A DNA stretch of 64,000 bases from Bacteroidaceae bacterium (GCA_017622815.1 JAGAQH010000024.1:96385-160384); one strand, 5' to 3'; counted from the stretch's first letter, positions 44,132 to 54,126 are shown. The notes: generated by a model from the letters alone, not told the origin. Numbers and translations: made by a program.

Positions 44132-45304
44132 ATGAAGACAAGAATGCTTTTGTTGGCTCTCCTCATGGGTACAGCCACAACAATCTTCGCCCAGACCTCT
44201 ACCGTAGAGGAAAGAGTGGAGTACAGCAGCGACAAGTACAAGGTGGAAACCAATGGTTTCTGGGATAACTGGTTCATCTCTCTGGGTGCCGGTCCTCAGG
44301 TGTTCTTCGGTGACCACGACAATCGTGCTCCTTTCGGTGACCGTATTGCACCTGCCGTGGATCTGGCAGTAGGTAAGTGGTTTACTCCCGTTGTCGGCTT
44401 CCGTGCCATGTACAGCGGTTTGCAGGTTAAGGGTGCTACCAAGTGGGAGAACAGCGGTTGGAGCAACTCTTATGGCACTGGTGAGGCTATTGGCGATCCC
44501 GCACATGGCTTGCAGGGCCAGAAGTTCTATATGGGCAACGTGCATGTAGATGCTTTGTTCAACCTCAACAACCTCTTTGCAGGTTACAACCCCAAGCGTG
44601 TATGGCACTGCAGTGTGTATGCCGGTCTGGGTTGGGCATGGGTTTATGACAAGAAGGCAGATGCCGGTGAGTTCGCCGCAAATCTGGGTGTCCTGAACAC
44701 CTTCCGTCTGTGTGATGCCCTTGACCTGAATGTTGACGTACGCGGTATGCTTGCCAAGGATGGTTTCGATGACGAAATCGGTGGTTGCACAGCCGAGGGT
44801 AATCTCTCTCTTACCGTAGGTCTGACCTACAAGTTCAAGCAGCGTGGCTGGAACCGTGCCAAGACTGTTTACCGCACCGACTACGGTCAGCTGGATGCTC
44901 TGCGCGAGCAGGTTAGCAAGCTGAGCGACGAGAACGAGCAGTTGAGAAAGCACAGATGTCCCGAGCCCGAGACCATCAAGGAGTTCGCTGCAGGCAATGT
45001 TTCTGTATTCTTCAACATCAACAGCAGCGTTATCGCATCCAAGAAGGATCTTGTTAACGTGAAGGAGATGGCAGAATATGCCAAGGCTAACGACAAGGTT
45101 ATGGTGGTTACCGGTTATGCTGACTCTAACACCGGTAGCGCAGAGTACAACCAGAAGCTTTCTGAAAAGCGTGCCAACGCCGTTGCCGAGCAGCTGGTTA
45201 AGATGGGTGTAGACCGCAACAAGATCGAGGTTGTTGCCAAGGGTGGTGTTGACGCTCTGTCTCCCATATCTTACAACCGTCGTGTTGTCGTAACAATGAA
45301 GTAA
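44132..45304 (+). CDS. OmpA-family outer-membrane protein
   Basis: This 390-residue protein has a signal peptide (MKTRMLLLALLMGTATTIFA), a beta-barrel-like region (about 40-245), and a short coiled coil (ALREQVSKLSDENEQLRKH, about 253-271). A C-terminal OmpA peptidoglycan-binding domain follows (VSVFFNINSSVIASKKDLVN; VTGYADSNTGSAEYNQKLSE; KRANAVAEQLVKMGV). It anchors the outer membrane to peptidoglycan. Codon use and strong promoter/terminator signals suggest high expression. It follows the capsule operon but is a separate unit. Confidence 0.93.
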   Translation: MKTRMLLLALLMGTATTIFAQTSTVEERVEYSSDKYKVETNGFWDNWFISLGAGPQVFFGDHDNRAPFGDRIAPAVDLAVGKWFTPVVGFRAMYSGLQVKGATKWENSGWSNSYGTGEAIGDPAHGLQGQKFYMGNVHVDALFNLNNLFAGYNPKRVWHCSVYAGLGWAWVYDKKADAGEFAANLGVLNTFRLCDALDLNVDVRGMLAKDGFDDEIGGCTAEGNLSLTVGLTYKFKQRGWNRAKTVYRTDYGQLDALREQVSKLSDENEQLRKHRCPEPETIKEFAAGNVSVFFNINSSVIASKKDLVNVKEMAEYAKANDKVMVVTGYADSNTGSAEYNQKLSEKRANAVAEQLVKMGVDRNKIEVVAKGGVDALSPISYNRRVVVTMK

Positions 45305-45328
45305 GATTTAGGTTACATAATAAATGCG

Positions 45329-45368
45329 GACAGGGGCATGTCATTGTACATGCCCCTGTCTTTTTTTT
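45329..45368 (+). terminator. Strong terminator of the OmpA-family gene
   Basis: A perfect 13-bp stem (GACAGGGGCATGT / ACATGCCCCTGTC) with a 6-nt loop is followed by eight T. Confidence 0.9.
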
Positions 45369-45458
45369 ATTGATGTCCGGTAACTTTGTACATCAGCAAA
45401 TGAAAGTTTTTAGAAACGAACACCTCTGCCCTTCAGAGGGCTTCGAAGCCTATGTTTT

Positions 45459-45687
45459 CTCACACAGAATTCACGGAATACACAGATATTCATTTCTGGT
45501 GTAAGAACGAGAGAGCATCTTGAATCCACAGATTTTGTCGCTTGGAGGCTGATGCCCTGCGACAGGCTGCGCGAGGTAAGGGAGCGCCAGTCGTTGTGAT
45601 GAGGTCTGCGACAGATTCTGTGGATTACAGTTCATGCTTTTCATTTGTTAGGGCTGTTTTCCGTGAATTCTGCGGATTCTGTGTGAG
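45459..45687. repeat. About 230-bp element with nested inverted repeats
   Basis: Outer arms (CTCACACAGAATTCACGGAA at 45459 and its inverse, with a 9-nt insert, at 45658-45687) and inner 19-nt arms (45523-45541 and 45608-45626, two mismatches) allow a long hairpin. There is no transposase frame. It lies in the 45305-45947 gap between convergent genes, which otherwise contains only the ompA terminator and the 23-bp array. Confidence 0.7.
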
Positions 45688-45805
45688 ACAAGAAGGTCGG
45701 TGGCAGTGGTATGACCGGAATGAAGTTCTCCTTGATAACAGGCACCGCTCCTCGGTGGGGATGGTATTCTGTTGTCAAGGAGAACTCTTTTTTATCGTCG
45801 GTGAT

Positions 45806-45898
45806 GACTCAGTCTTTGTTGTCCTGGGTGATTCGTCTTTGTCGTCCCGGGTGACTCGCTCTTGTCACCCTCGATGACTCGCCCTTGTTGTCCGGGAG
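45806..45898 (+). repeat. Second array of the 23-bp repeat family
   Basis: Four units (24, 23, 23 and 23 bp; starts 45806, 45830, 45853, 45876) match the family at 9579-9670, with the core GACTCGCCCTTGTTGTCC. It also sits between convergent genes. Confidence 0.75.
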
Positions 45899-45947
45899 AA
45901 CAAATATCTGCTGTTCTGGAGGGCGTGAATGTGTCCTCCGGGGCACG

Positions 45948-46772
45948 TCAGAAAATTCTCTCTGCTGCCTCACGCCCCATCCTGTGGACGAGTTGCATGC
46001 GCTTGCCGCTCTGCTGGGTGCGACCGATTGGTAGGGTGTCGTCTGGTGCTATGAGAGTGATGCGCCCTGCACGGTTTTCCTGGGCAAGGTATTCCAGTTG
46101 GGCATTGTACATGATGTGGCGGCGGTTCATCACTTCTATGACGGCTGGATATTTCTTCATGAAGGCACGGAACAGAGGCATTAGTTTGGTACGCTTCTTG
46201 GTAAAGCCCAAGGGCTGGGTCAGTATGACTATATTGTGCTCAAAGCCCTGCTTCTGGAAATACTTCAGAGGAATGCTGTCCGACATGCCGCCGTCCAATA
46301 GCAGCCGCCCTTCCAGTTCCACGGGGTGGGAGACAAGGGGCAGGGCAGAGGTGGCGCGAATCCACTCCATGAACTCATAGTCGACAGGAGCGGTGAGGCG
46401 CTTGTAGACAGGGTCGCCAGTGATGACGTCCGTACACACTACATGAAATTCCGTAGTGCTCTGGGCAAAGGTCTTTTTGTCGAAGGGGTCTATCTCGTCG
46501 GGCAGGGTATGGTAGGCAAATTCAGCATCCATGAGGTTGCCGCTACGGATGAGACTGCGGATGCCCATGTAGCGAGGGTCGTCCTTCATATTCATGTTGT
46601 AGCGCAAGGCACGGCCTATCTGTCCGGATACATAGTTGCACCCGAAGCATGCTCCTGCCGACACGCCTACAATGCCGTCCACCTTGATGCCGCGCTCCAT
46701 CATCACGTCAAGAACGCCGGCTGTGAACAGGCCTCGCATGCCACCGCCTTCAAGAACAAGTCCTGTTTTCAT
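45948..46772 (-). CDS. Patatin-like phospholipase
   Basis: This 274-residue protein has the patatin catalytic features: oxyanion loop GLVLEGGGMRG (4-14), nucleophile elbow GVSAG (Ser38) and the DGG motif (Asp160) in LLLDGGMSDSIP. It should hydrolyse acyl esters of lipids. No signal peptide is visible, so it is probably cytoplasmic, as in the RssA-like subfamily. I chose ATG 46772 (MKTGLVLEGGG); a longer frame to 46808 would be translated from repeat DNA. It is convergent with the OmpA gene. Confidence 0.9.
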   Translation of the reverse strand: MKTGLVLEGGGMRGLFTAGVLDVMMERGIKVDGIVGVSAGACFGCNYVSGQIGRALRYNMNMKDDPRYMGIRSLIRSGNLMDAEFAYHTLPDEIDPFDKKTFAQSTTEFHVVCTDVITGDPVYKRLTAPVDYEFMEWIRATSALPLVSHPVELEGRLLLDGGMSDSIPLKYFQKQGFEHNIVILTQPLGFTKKRTKLMPLFRAFMKKYPAVIEVMNRRHIMYNAQLEYLAQENRAGRITLIAPDDTLPIGRTQQSGKRMQLVHRMGREAAERIF

Positions 46773-47079
46773 ATTGTAAAAAAAGACTCTCCCCCAACCC
46801 CTCTGCAAGAGAGGGGAGTGGTATCAACAGGAAGGTCCTGTTATTATGAGTGAATGTTATAGGTTTAGAACAGTGGTATCTACTCCCTCCCTTGTGGGCG
46901 AACGAGGCCCTTTAGAGGATTGACTAAATGTCAATCTGTGTCTCGTGAGGGGCGAAAAGGGCCTTTAGAGAAAGTCTTGAATATACTTTCGTGCCCTTTG
47001 AGGGGAGCACTCTCCAGTGCGACGCGAGGACAAATCCCCATTGCGACGCGAGGACTGGTATGGGGAGGGGGCTTCTCCC
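46773..47079. repeat. Repeat-rich spacer between patatin and the 81-codon gene
   Basis: 46783-46820 is a diverged copy of the 38-bp G/C element. TGCGACGCGAGGAC or close variants occur twice near 47020 and 47047, 25 nt apart. No gene is supported. Confidence 0.5.
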
Positions 47080-47325
47080 TTACATCATTGCGCCCAGTAT
47101 GCGCTGGAAGAACCCTGGGTGCTCCTCCTTCCAGTGCTGTACGGCATCGTTCAGGGCCTTGAGGTCTACCTGCTCGGGCAGGAGGATGCGGCCGTCCTGC
47201 ATCTTTATGGTAATGTTCAGGTTTTCGTCCGAGGTGGCACTCTCTATGCCGGAATGGTTAAGCACCAGATGACCCTCGCATGCATCTGTCAGGGCGGTGA
47301 GCATGTTCAGTGTGATTTCGTCCAT
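47080..47325 (-). CDS. Small conserved-looking protein, unknown function
   Basis: This 81-residue acidic protein (MDEITLNMLTALTDACEGHL at the start; LNITIKMQDGRILLPEQVDL in the middle; WKEEHPGFFQRILGAM at the end) fits no family I recognise. It is supported by a TATCTTTG promoter 28 nt upstream on the same strand, ordinary codon use and a compact mixed helix-strand pattern. It has no signal peptide or membrane segment. It stands alone between patatin and the divergent macroglobulin-like gene. Confidence 0.65.
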   Translation of the reverse strand: MDEITLNMLTALTDACEGHLVLNHSGIESATSDENLNITIKMQDGRILLPEQVDLKALNDAVQHWKEEHPGFFQRILGAMM

Positions 47326-47353
47326 ATCTAATGTCTGCTTGTATGTTCAGAGG

Positions 47354-47361
47354 TCAAAGAT
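47354..47361 (-). promoter_or_regulatory. -7 promoter element (TATCTTTG) of the 81-codon gene
   Basis: The minus strand reads TATCTTTG, 28 nt upstream of the ATG at 47325. Confidence 0.55.
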
Positions 47362-47477
47362 ATACAAATAAATCCAAAAAGCGGACGTGAATGTTTAAAT
47401 TAAGGTAAATAAGGACACGATTAGTTGCTTCTTAAATACTAAATGCGTTACTTTGTGGTGCTAAAGTCTTAAAATGC

Positions 47478-50400
47478 ATGTATATGTCAACGATTATCGG
47501 TATGTTCAGGAAACTGCTTGTGGTCCTCCTGCTTATGCTCCCCATAATGGGGTATGCCCGTGAGGACGAGTTGGCCGGGATATTGGAGAAATGTCTGCAG
47601 AGGGAGATGGTGTCTCCCGACAGCATAGAGTATAACCTGCAACTTCTGGAAAAGGAACGTGCCGGAAAGACCGGTGTGCGCCGTGCCGTTTACACTACGG
47701 CATTGGCACAACTGTATGCCATGCGTGCCTATTCCGATGCTACCGGCGAGTGGAGTAAGAGAAGTCTGGAACTATTCCGCGAAGCACTTGCAGAACCCGA
47801 ACTGCTCTATAATGCCAGCACCAAGGACTGGTTGCCCATTGTGGAGAGAGGCAAGGACGAGAAGGTGTACGGCAGCAATATGCTCTATGTGGTATGGCGT
47901 GCCGCAAACGATTGGTGCCCTCAGGACTCGGTGATGAGCGAGCAGGAACTGATAGACTTCTATGCCTCCCACGGCAACAGGAAACCGGCCGAGGTGAAGG
48001 CTGAGTTCGACAGGCTGCAAAAGGCCAATGACTCCATTTGGAGAGCCGCGCCAAGGTTGAGCATTCGTATGGCTGAGGTTTATTATCCTGGCGACTCACT
48101 GCGCATGAAGATTGACTCCGCCAACATAAGCAGAATGGAGTGGAGGATATTGGACCGTCGTGGGAAGGTGCTTGGCAAGAACCAATATACTGCCCCCATG
48201 CAACCTGGAAGGTACACCATGGAGGTAACTTGCAGAACGGAAGCCCGTCTGAGGAAGAAACCCAAGAAACTGACGGTCCCCTTCGTCGTTTCCAGATTGC
48301 AGGCCTTTGTAGTTGACATGCCAGGCAAGCAGGTCAGGGTTACGGTGGTGGATGCACGCACCGGCAAGCCATGCCCTGAGGCCGATGTGCTGAAGAACAA
48401 GGAAAAGCAGACTCTGCGCGTCTGCCTTGGTGCCGACAGTTGCTTGCCCGAAATCAGGTATTACGAGCGCTACAATTACAATCCCCCCTCTGCAAAGGAG
48501 CAGCACAGGGTGGCAATATATACCGACAGGAGCATATACCGTCCTGGCCAGAAGATAATGCTTTCTGCCATTCTGTATGGCATCCGACACTGGGATGCTC
48601 AGGTCAAGGCTCCAAAGGAGTGCAGGGTGCAACTTTTGGACAAGACCGGCAAGGTTGTGGCAGATACTACGGTGCATAGTGATGACTTCGGCACGCTGGC
48701 GGCGGAATTGGAAATACCGCAGGATACAGAACTGGGATGGCATACCGTCAGGGTGGACGGTGTTACTCATGGCGTCAGAGTGGAAGAATACAAGCGTCCT
48801 GTTTTCTATGTGGAAATGGATGACAGGGAGCAGGAAGTGGGTATCGAACCTCTGGCTGAAGGTGCCGGAGAGCAGAAGGACAGCCTGCTTACAGTTACCG
48901 GCCGTGCCATGAACTACGACGGTACTCCATTGCGTGGAGGCCGTGTTACTGCTACAGCACGCAGGATATGCTGCTGGTGGTGGCGTGGAGGTGCTACGGA
49001 AGACGTACGTCGTTTGGATACCGTTTACACCGACATGGAAGGCCGTTTTGTCATAAAGGTGCCGGTTAGTCGTAGTTACTCTTTCCGTTACGCCCCGATG
49101 CTCAGGGTGGAGGTGGCGGTGCTCTCTGCCCAGGGCGAGACACAGACGGGCTATACCGCCCTGCGCCTGTTTGCCGATCCGCCTATGGTAGTGGAGGCTC
49201 CAAAGGCAAAGGACTGGTTGGAATGCCCTGTTGACAGTTTTGATGCCTCGCGCCCAGTCGTACTGGAGTTCCGTGCCAGGGAGGGAGAGACACGCCATGT
49301 CTTCCTTACCGCCTTTGCCGGAAACAGTGTGGTGATGGACACCGTGATGCAGATGACAGACACACTTTACTGCATGGACATCCCCTATGAGGAACGCTAT
49401 GCCGATGGCCTGCGTCTGATTGCCGTATATGTGCAGAACGGAGAAGTTCATTACAAGAACCTTAGTCTTCGTAAGCGTCTGCCTGATACAACTCTCTCGT
49501 TGCATTGGGACACGTTCCGCGACTTCACTCAACCCGGTGCTACCGAACAGTGGACTTTGAGAGTGTGCGACAGCAAGGGACACCCTGTCAGTGCCAATGT
49601 GATGCTGGCCATGTACGATGCTTCGCTGGATGCCTTCGGTGCCAACAAATGGATGCTCTCCTTGTCACGGAACCACAGTATACCATACAGCCAGGTAAGA
49701 TACGGCAGCGGTTATACACCCCATGCAAGTTACTGGCAGAACTTTGACGTGTGGGTAAATAATATCAAGAACTATGATTACAGCCGTCTGAATATGGACT
49801 ATTTCCGCCAGCGCGGCAACTTCAGGGTGGCAGGCGCTGGTCCGATATTGTATTCCAAGCCTACCGCACTGAGAGAAGTTAGGGTGGGGAACGGTATCAG
49901 TTTGCGCAACAAGGCAATGGATGCGGTGGTGGAAGAATCGACACAAATTCAGGAGGTCGCCGCCGCTGAGGAGGAGTTCAACCAGGTGGAAATTCGTTCC
50001 GATTTCAGCGAGACCGCCATGTTTATGCCCAGGTTGCGTACTGATGCAGAGGGTAGGGTAGCAATCTCGTTTACAATGCCACAGAGCCTGACCACATGGA
50101 ACTTGAATGGTTTGGCGCACACCCGCGATATGCGTGTGGGCACACTGGGTGAAAAGATAGTTGCCCGCAAGGCCCTCGCCGCCAAACTGCATCTGCCCCG
50201 ATTTGTCCGTGAACAGGACGTGCTTTCGTTCACCGTGCAGGTGAACAATACTGGCACGGCCATGCAGAAGGGCAAGGTGCAGGTACAGGTAATGGATGCA
50301 CAGACCGACAAGGTGCTGATGAAGAAGACCGTGAAGTTCACCGTGGCACAGGAACGCGATACGGTTTATACGTTCACATATCCTGTGGCGCAGGGGCTGG

Positions 50401-51926
50401 AAGGACTGAAGTTCAAGGCCGTGGCCCTTGCCGACAAGGATAGCGATGGCGAGCAACGGGAGATACCTGTACTCTCGTCGGTTGTCGCTTTGACGGAAGG
50501 CAAGGCCCTGACTCTGGAGCCAGGAGAGAGCGAGAAGGTAATCCTTGCAGACCTCTTCCCTGCCGAAGCACAGGACAGGCGCGTTATAGTGGAGAAGGTT
50601 GCCGATCCCGTGCAGACGGCCTTGGAGGCTTTGCCAAAGGTGGCACAACCCTCTGGCGATGACGTCCTGTCCTATGCCTCCGCCTATTATGCTGCCCATA
50701 AACTGGAATTGCCAGACACCACTATATATATAAATAAGGTATATACCATGCAGAAGGAGGACGGCAGCATGCCCTGGTATCCAGGTCTGGCCGGCAATGC
50801 CTACCTGACACGCGAGGTGGGTTACCTCCTGGCACGCCTTGGTTCCGGCAATGCTAATGCCAGAAAGGTGATGGCCGGCATAAAGCGTTATCTGAAGGCA
50901 ACCCTTGAAGAAAGCATAGAGAAGCGCAAGGAGTACAACAAGGACTGGACACCCTGGCTTGGCGACCTCCGCACTTTGTATGTTCTTGTCAAGGATGGAG
51001 AGGCTGACAAGGAAACCCTGCAACTTGTAAAGAAGGTGCTGAAGCGCCTGCCCGACAATCTGGAAGAAATGGACAGCGAATATATTGCCATAGCCATGAT
51101 AGTGAAGCATGCCCTGAAAGAGGCCGTTCTGAAGGACGGTGTGGCTGTGCTCAGGACACGCCTGAACCATAAGGACGGCACCTATCTGGCATATCGCGGA
51201 GGCAGTTGGCCAAGCATAGACCGCCGTCTGCACATACACACTCAGGTTATGGAGGCATGGCACACGGTATGTCCCGAGGACACCGCCACCATCCGTGGCA
51301 TGCAGTACTGGCTCCTGAATCAGAAACGCACACAAGGATGGAAGTCGCCCATAGACTGTATAGATGCCGTGTATGCCCTGACGGGTGGCAGGATGCAGAA
51401 GGCGGACAAGGCCGCTTCTCTGGTGCAGAGGGACACCCTTGACGTATCACGGAGAAAGTCCGTAACCATAAGCAACGACGGCAAGCAGACAATGTGGGCA
51501 GCCGTGTATGCAGAGTACACTCTGCCGGTGGATAAGGTGGAGAGTGCAGGTATGGACATCAGCCTGGAGCGTACTTTCAGTACACCGCAACCCAAGGTGG
51601 GCGACAGGGTGATGGAAAGGATATTGATAGATGCAAATCGCGATTACGAATACATCGTGCTGAGCGTGCCCCGTGCCGGATGTGCGGAACCTGTCAGGAA
51701 GTTGTCGGGCTGTGTTTGGCAGAATGGACTGTCATACTATATGCAGGTGCGCGATGACCGCACGGACTACTTCATTCCTGCTCTTCCACATGGCAAGTAT
51801 GTGATAGATACTGAATTGACTGTAGAGCGCGAAGGCGGATACTCTGCCGGCGTGCCCACGATAAAGTGCTGCTATGCCGAGGAATTCAGGGCGCATGGCG
51901 AGAATGGCAGGTTGACAGTGGAATAA
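47478..51926 (+). CDS. Alpha-2-macroglobulin-family protein (MG2 / A2M domains)
   Basis: This 1482-residue exported protein has a signal peptide that reads best from the third candidate Met at 47502 (MFRKLLVVLLLMLPIMGYA). The MG2-like domain contains IYTDRSIYRPGQKIMLSAIL (about 349-368). The A2M domain contains SDFSETAMFMPRLRTDAEGR and WNLNGLAHTRDMRVG (about 841-885). An alpha-alpha toroid follows (about 1060-1330). The thioester CxEQ motif is not seen, as in some bacterial homologues, so bait trapping by covalent linkage is unlikely. Role in Bacteroidetes uncertain, possibly protease inhibition or envelope defence. DUF4837 follows after 26 nt. Confidence 0.88.
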   Translation: MYMSTIIGMFRKLLVVLLLMLPIMGYAREDELAGILEKCLQREMVSPDSIEYNLQLLEKERAGKTGVRRAVYTTALAQLYAMRAYSDATGEWSKRSLELFREALAEPELLYNASTKDWLPIVERGKDEKVYGSNMLYVVWRAANDWCPQDSVMSEQELIDFYASHGNRKPAEVKAEFDRLQKANDSIWRAAPRLSIRMAEVYYPGDSLRMKIDSANISRMEWRILDRRGKVLGKNQYTAPMQPGRYTMEVTCRTEARLRKKPKKLTVPFVVSRLQAFVVDMPGKQVRVTVVDARTGKPCPEADVLKNKEKQTLRVCLGADSCLPEIRYYERYNYNPPSAKEQHRVAIYTDRSIYRPGQKIMLSAILYGIRHWDAQVKAPKECRVQLLDKTGKVVADTTVHSDDFGTLAAELEIPQDTELGWHTVRVDGVTHGVRVEEYKRPVFYVEMDDREQEVGIEPLAEGAGEQKDSLLTVTGRAMNYDGTPLRGGRVTATARRICCWWWRGGATEDVRRLDTVYTDMEGRFVIKVPVSRSYSFRYAPMLRVEVAVLSAQGETQTGYTALRLFADPPMVVEAPKAKDWLECPVDSFDASRPVVLEFRAREGETRHVFLTAFAGNSVVMDTVMQMTDTLYCMDIPYEERYADGLRLIAVYVQNGEVHYKNLSLRKRLPDTTLSLHWDTFRDFTQPGATEQWTLRVCDSKGHPVSANVMLAMYDASLDAFGANKWMLSLSRNHSIPYSQVRYGSGYTPHASYWQNFDVWVNNIKNYDYSRLNMDYFRQRGNFRVAGAGPILYSKPTALREVRVGNGISLRNKAMDAVVEESTQIQEVAAAEEEFNQVEIRSDFSETAMFMPRLRTDAEGRVAISFTMPQSLTTWNLNGLAHTRDMRVGTLGEKIVARKALAAKLHLPRFVREQDVLSFTVQVNNTGTAMQKGKVQVQVMDAQTDKVLMKKTVKFTVAQERDTVYTFTYPVAQGLEGLKFKAVALADKDSDGEQREIPVLSSVVALTEGKALTLEPGESEKVILADLFPAEAQDRRVIVEKVADPVQTALEALPKVAQPSGDDVLSYASAYYAAHKLELPDTTIYINKVYTMQKEDGSMPWYPGLAGNAYLTREVGYLLARLGSGNANARKVMAGIKRYLKATLEESIEKRKEYNKDWTPWLGDLRTLYVLVKDGEADKETLQLVKKVLKRLPDNLEEMDSEYIAIAMIVKHALKEAVLKDGVAVLRTRLNHKDGTYLAYRGGSWPSIDRRLHIHTQVMEAWHTVCPEDTATIRGMQYWLLNQKRTQGWKSPIDCIDAVYALTGGRMQKADKAASLVQRDTLDVSRRKSVTISNDGKQTMWAAVYAEYTLPVDKVESAGMDISLERTFSTPQPKVGDRVMERILIDANRDYEYIVLSVPRAGCAEPVRKLSGCVWQNGLSYYMQVRDDRTDYFIPALPHGKYVIDTELTVEREGGYSAGVPTIKCCYAEEFRAHGENGRLTVE

Positions 51927-51952
51927 TAAAACGGAGATAAAATAGAAACGAC

Positions 51953-52945
51953 ATGAGACGTATTGTGTGGCTGTTGCTGGCAATAGTGCTGTTGGCGGCA
52001 TGTTCCGGCGAAGGAGAGAAAAAGAAGGTGTTGGTTAGTTCCAAGGGATTGCCCAGTGAACTGCTTTTGGTGGTAGACAAGGAAGTGTGGCTCAGCGACC
52101 TGCAGGACTCCATAAACGGCATAGTGAAGGCGCAGGTGCCGGGACTGATGCAGGTGGAGGATCTTTTCCGTGTAACGAGAATACTCAGCAAGGATTATGC
52201 CCCCACCCATACCACATTCCACACCAAACTGTTCATTAAGTTGGACGACAGTCTTGACAAGCCCCTGATGGGCACACGGCGCAACGAGTGTGCCAAACCT
52301 CAGTTGGACCTGGTGGTAGCGGCTCCGTCGCTGGATGAGTTGCGTGAGTTTCTCAGGCTCAATTCCGCACGGATACAGGAAATACTTTTGGATGCACAGA
52401 TAGAGAAGCGCGTGGAACTGCTAAGAAAGAAATACAGCAAGAAGGTGGATGACGACCTGAAGGAAGTCTTGGGCATGTCAGTCCGTGCTCCGGAGAACAT
52501 GAAGGCAACCAAGAAGGGTGAACGTTTCCTGTGGGGCGGCACCAACCTGCTGGAGAAGGATATGAACCTCGTGGTGTATACCTACGACTGGCATGGTGAG
52601 GCTCTGGTGGATACCTGTCTCTATGTGGAGAAGCGCGACTCGGTAATGAAGCACAATATCCCCGGTTCGAATGAAGGACAGTGGATGCAGACAGTACGCG
52701 AGCGGGAGAACAACCGTCCTCTGGTGGAATGCACCGAGCGTGAGATGAACGGGCGCATGGTGATGGAGGCACGTGGTCTGTGGGAAATGAGGAACGGTGC
52801 CTTGGGCGGCCCCTTTGTAAGCATATCCCGTGTGGATACTGCCGCACGCAAGGTGATAGTGGGAGAGGGCTTCGTTTACTCCCCCTCTACCGACAAGCGC
52901 GACCTTGTCCGACAGATGGAGGCCGTACTTAGAACGCTGAAATAG
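51953..52945 (+). CDS. DUF4837 lipoprotein
   Basis: This 330-residue protein has a lipoprotein signal (LLLAIVLLAACSGE, lipidated Cys at about 17). The body is an alternating helix-strand domain including SKGLPSELLLVVDKEVW, VTRILSKDYAPTHTTFHTKL, WGGTNLLEKDMNLVVYTYDW and ENNRPLVECTEREMNGRMVM. It matches the Bacteroidetes-specific DUF4837 family. Function unknown. It is probably cotranscribed with the macroglobulin-like gene. Confidence 0.88.
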   Translation: MRRIVWLLLAIVLLAACSGEGEKKKVLVSSKGLPSELLLVVDKEVWLSDLQDSINGIVKAQVPGLMQVEDLFRVTRILSKDYAPTHTTFHTKLFIKLDDSLDKPLMGTRRNECAKPQLDLVVAAPSLDELREFLRLNSARIQEILLDAQIEKRVELLRKKYSKKVDDDLKEVLGMSVRAPENMKATKKGERFLWGGTNLLEKDMNLVVYTYDWHGEALVDTCLYVEKRDSVMKHNIPGSNEGQWMQTVRERENNRPLVECTEREMNGRMVMEARGLWEMRNGALGGPFVSISRVDTAARKVIVGEGFVYSPSTDKRDLVRQMEAVLRTLK

Positions 52946-53048
52946 CCGATACGACGGGACTGGCGGCAATACTGCTGTAGGCTTGATTGTCAATAGGAAA
53001 CAAGGAGTACATTTTGGGAATAAATTTGGAAAATAACCCACTTCTTCG

Positions 53049-53056
53049 TATCTTTG
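53049..53056 (+). promoter_or_regulatory. -7 promoter element (TATCTTTG) of the DUF1573 gene
   Basis: TATCTTTG ends 8 nt before the ATG at 53065, again implying a nearly leaderless message. Confidence 0.5.
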
Positions 53057-53064
53057 CCAATGTT

Positions 53065-54126
53065 ATGATAAGAAAACTGATATTATTTTGCTCTATATTG
53101 CTTGCCGTGCCGGCATATTCACAACCTCGTTTTGTACCGGATACGGAGATAAACAAGACCGGTGAGGTGCTTTTCCAGAAACCTCATACTGTGGTCTTCG
53201 GCTTTACCAACAAAGGCACCAAACCTCTGCATATAAAGAAGGTAGTGCCCTCTTGCGGTTGTACCAAGGCAACCTATACCCGTGGCAATATAGCCCCTGG
53301 GGAGAGGGGAGAGATAACGGTGGAGTATGATGCCGGTATATTGGGCACGTTCAGCAAATACGTTGAGGTGTACACAAACGCCGGCAGAGAACCTGAGTTC
53401 CTGACTTTTCAGGGACGGGTGGTTACAGAACTGTCGGACTATGCTACCGGCTTTCCTATAGACTTGGGGAATGTCAGGATGAGCACCAACTACATTGAAT
53501 TTGACAATGTCAGGAAGGGCGAGGTCGTGTACACTGATCTGAAGGTGGTAAACACTGAACGTACGGCATACAGCCCCGAGTTGATGCACCTGCCGCCCTA
53601 TATCCGTGCGGAATATCTGCCGGCAAACATCCCCGGAGGCAAAACCGGAGTGGTACGCCTTATACTGGACAGCAACCAGTTGCCTTCATTGGGCCTGAGC
53701 CAGACGAGCGTGTATCTGGCGAGATATTCGGGGGACAAGATAGGGGACTCCAACGAGATAGTACTGTCCGCCGTATTGCTCCCCGCGGAAGGCTCCGTGA
53801 CTTCTGCAGGCCGCAAACCCAGGTTGAAACTCAGTTCTGACGAAGTTATCTTGCAGAAGTCTTCCAAAAAGATGAAGGCGGAGGTGATGGTAACCAACGA
53901 AGGCGATGCCCCTTTGACGATACATAATCTTCAGTTGTTCAACCATGCCGTAGGCGTGTCCTTGTCGGACAGAGTGCTCCAGCCGGGCAAGACTGCCAAG
54001 ATGAAGATTACGGTGAAGAAGGACCTGCTGGCCCGTTTCAAGTCGCGTCCCCGCATACTTCTGGTAAGCGATGATGCCGAAAATCCGGTGAAGATAATAA
54101 ATATAACAATAAAGGAAATGGACTGA
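53065..54126 (+). CDS. DUF1573 domain protein
   Basis: This 353-residue exported protein has a signal peptide (MIRKLILFCSILLAVPAYSQ). It contains at least two immunoglobulin-like DUF1573 modules: FGFTNKGTKPLHIKKVVPSC with GCTKATYTRG, about 49-80, and a second near 285-350 (VTNEGDAPLTIHNLQLFNHA). DUF1573 proteins are frequent in Bacteroidetes; their function is not established. I chose ATG 53065 over 52987 because the promoter lies between them and the signal peptide begins here. Confidence 0.88.
   Translation: MIRKLILFCSILLAVPAYSQPRFVPDTEINKTGEVLFQKPHTVVFGFTNKGTKPLHIKKVVPSCGCTKATYTRGNIAPGERGEITVEYDAGILGTFSKYVEVYTNAGREPEFLTFQGRVVTELSDYATGFPIDLGNVRMSTNYIEFDNVRKGEVVYTDLKVVNTERTAYSPELMHLPPYIRAEYLPANIPGGKTGVVRLILDSNQLPSLGLSQTSVYLARYSGDKIGDSNEIVLSAVLLPAEGSVTSAGRKPRLKLSSDEVILQKSSKKMKAEVMVTNEGDAPLTIHNLQLFNHAVGVSLSDRVLQPGKTAKMKITVKKDLLARFKSRPRILLVSDDAENPVKIINITIKEMD

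Noticed and set aside
45542-46380. Plus-strand open frames of 111 and 172 codons
   Set aside because: The first is made of inverted-repeat and 23-bp repeat DNA. The second lies antisense to the patatin gene.
50722-50745. AT-rich TATATATATAAATAAGGTATAT in the macroglobulin-like gene matching 9405-9426
   Set aside because: In the gene it encodes an ordinary Ile/Tyr/Asn/Lys stretch; ATA-TAT codons recur in other genes (60367, 63549), so chance codon use explains it.
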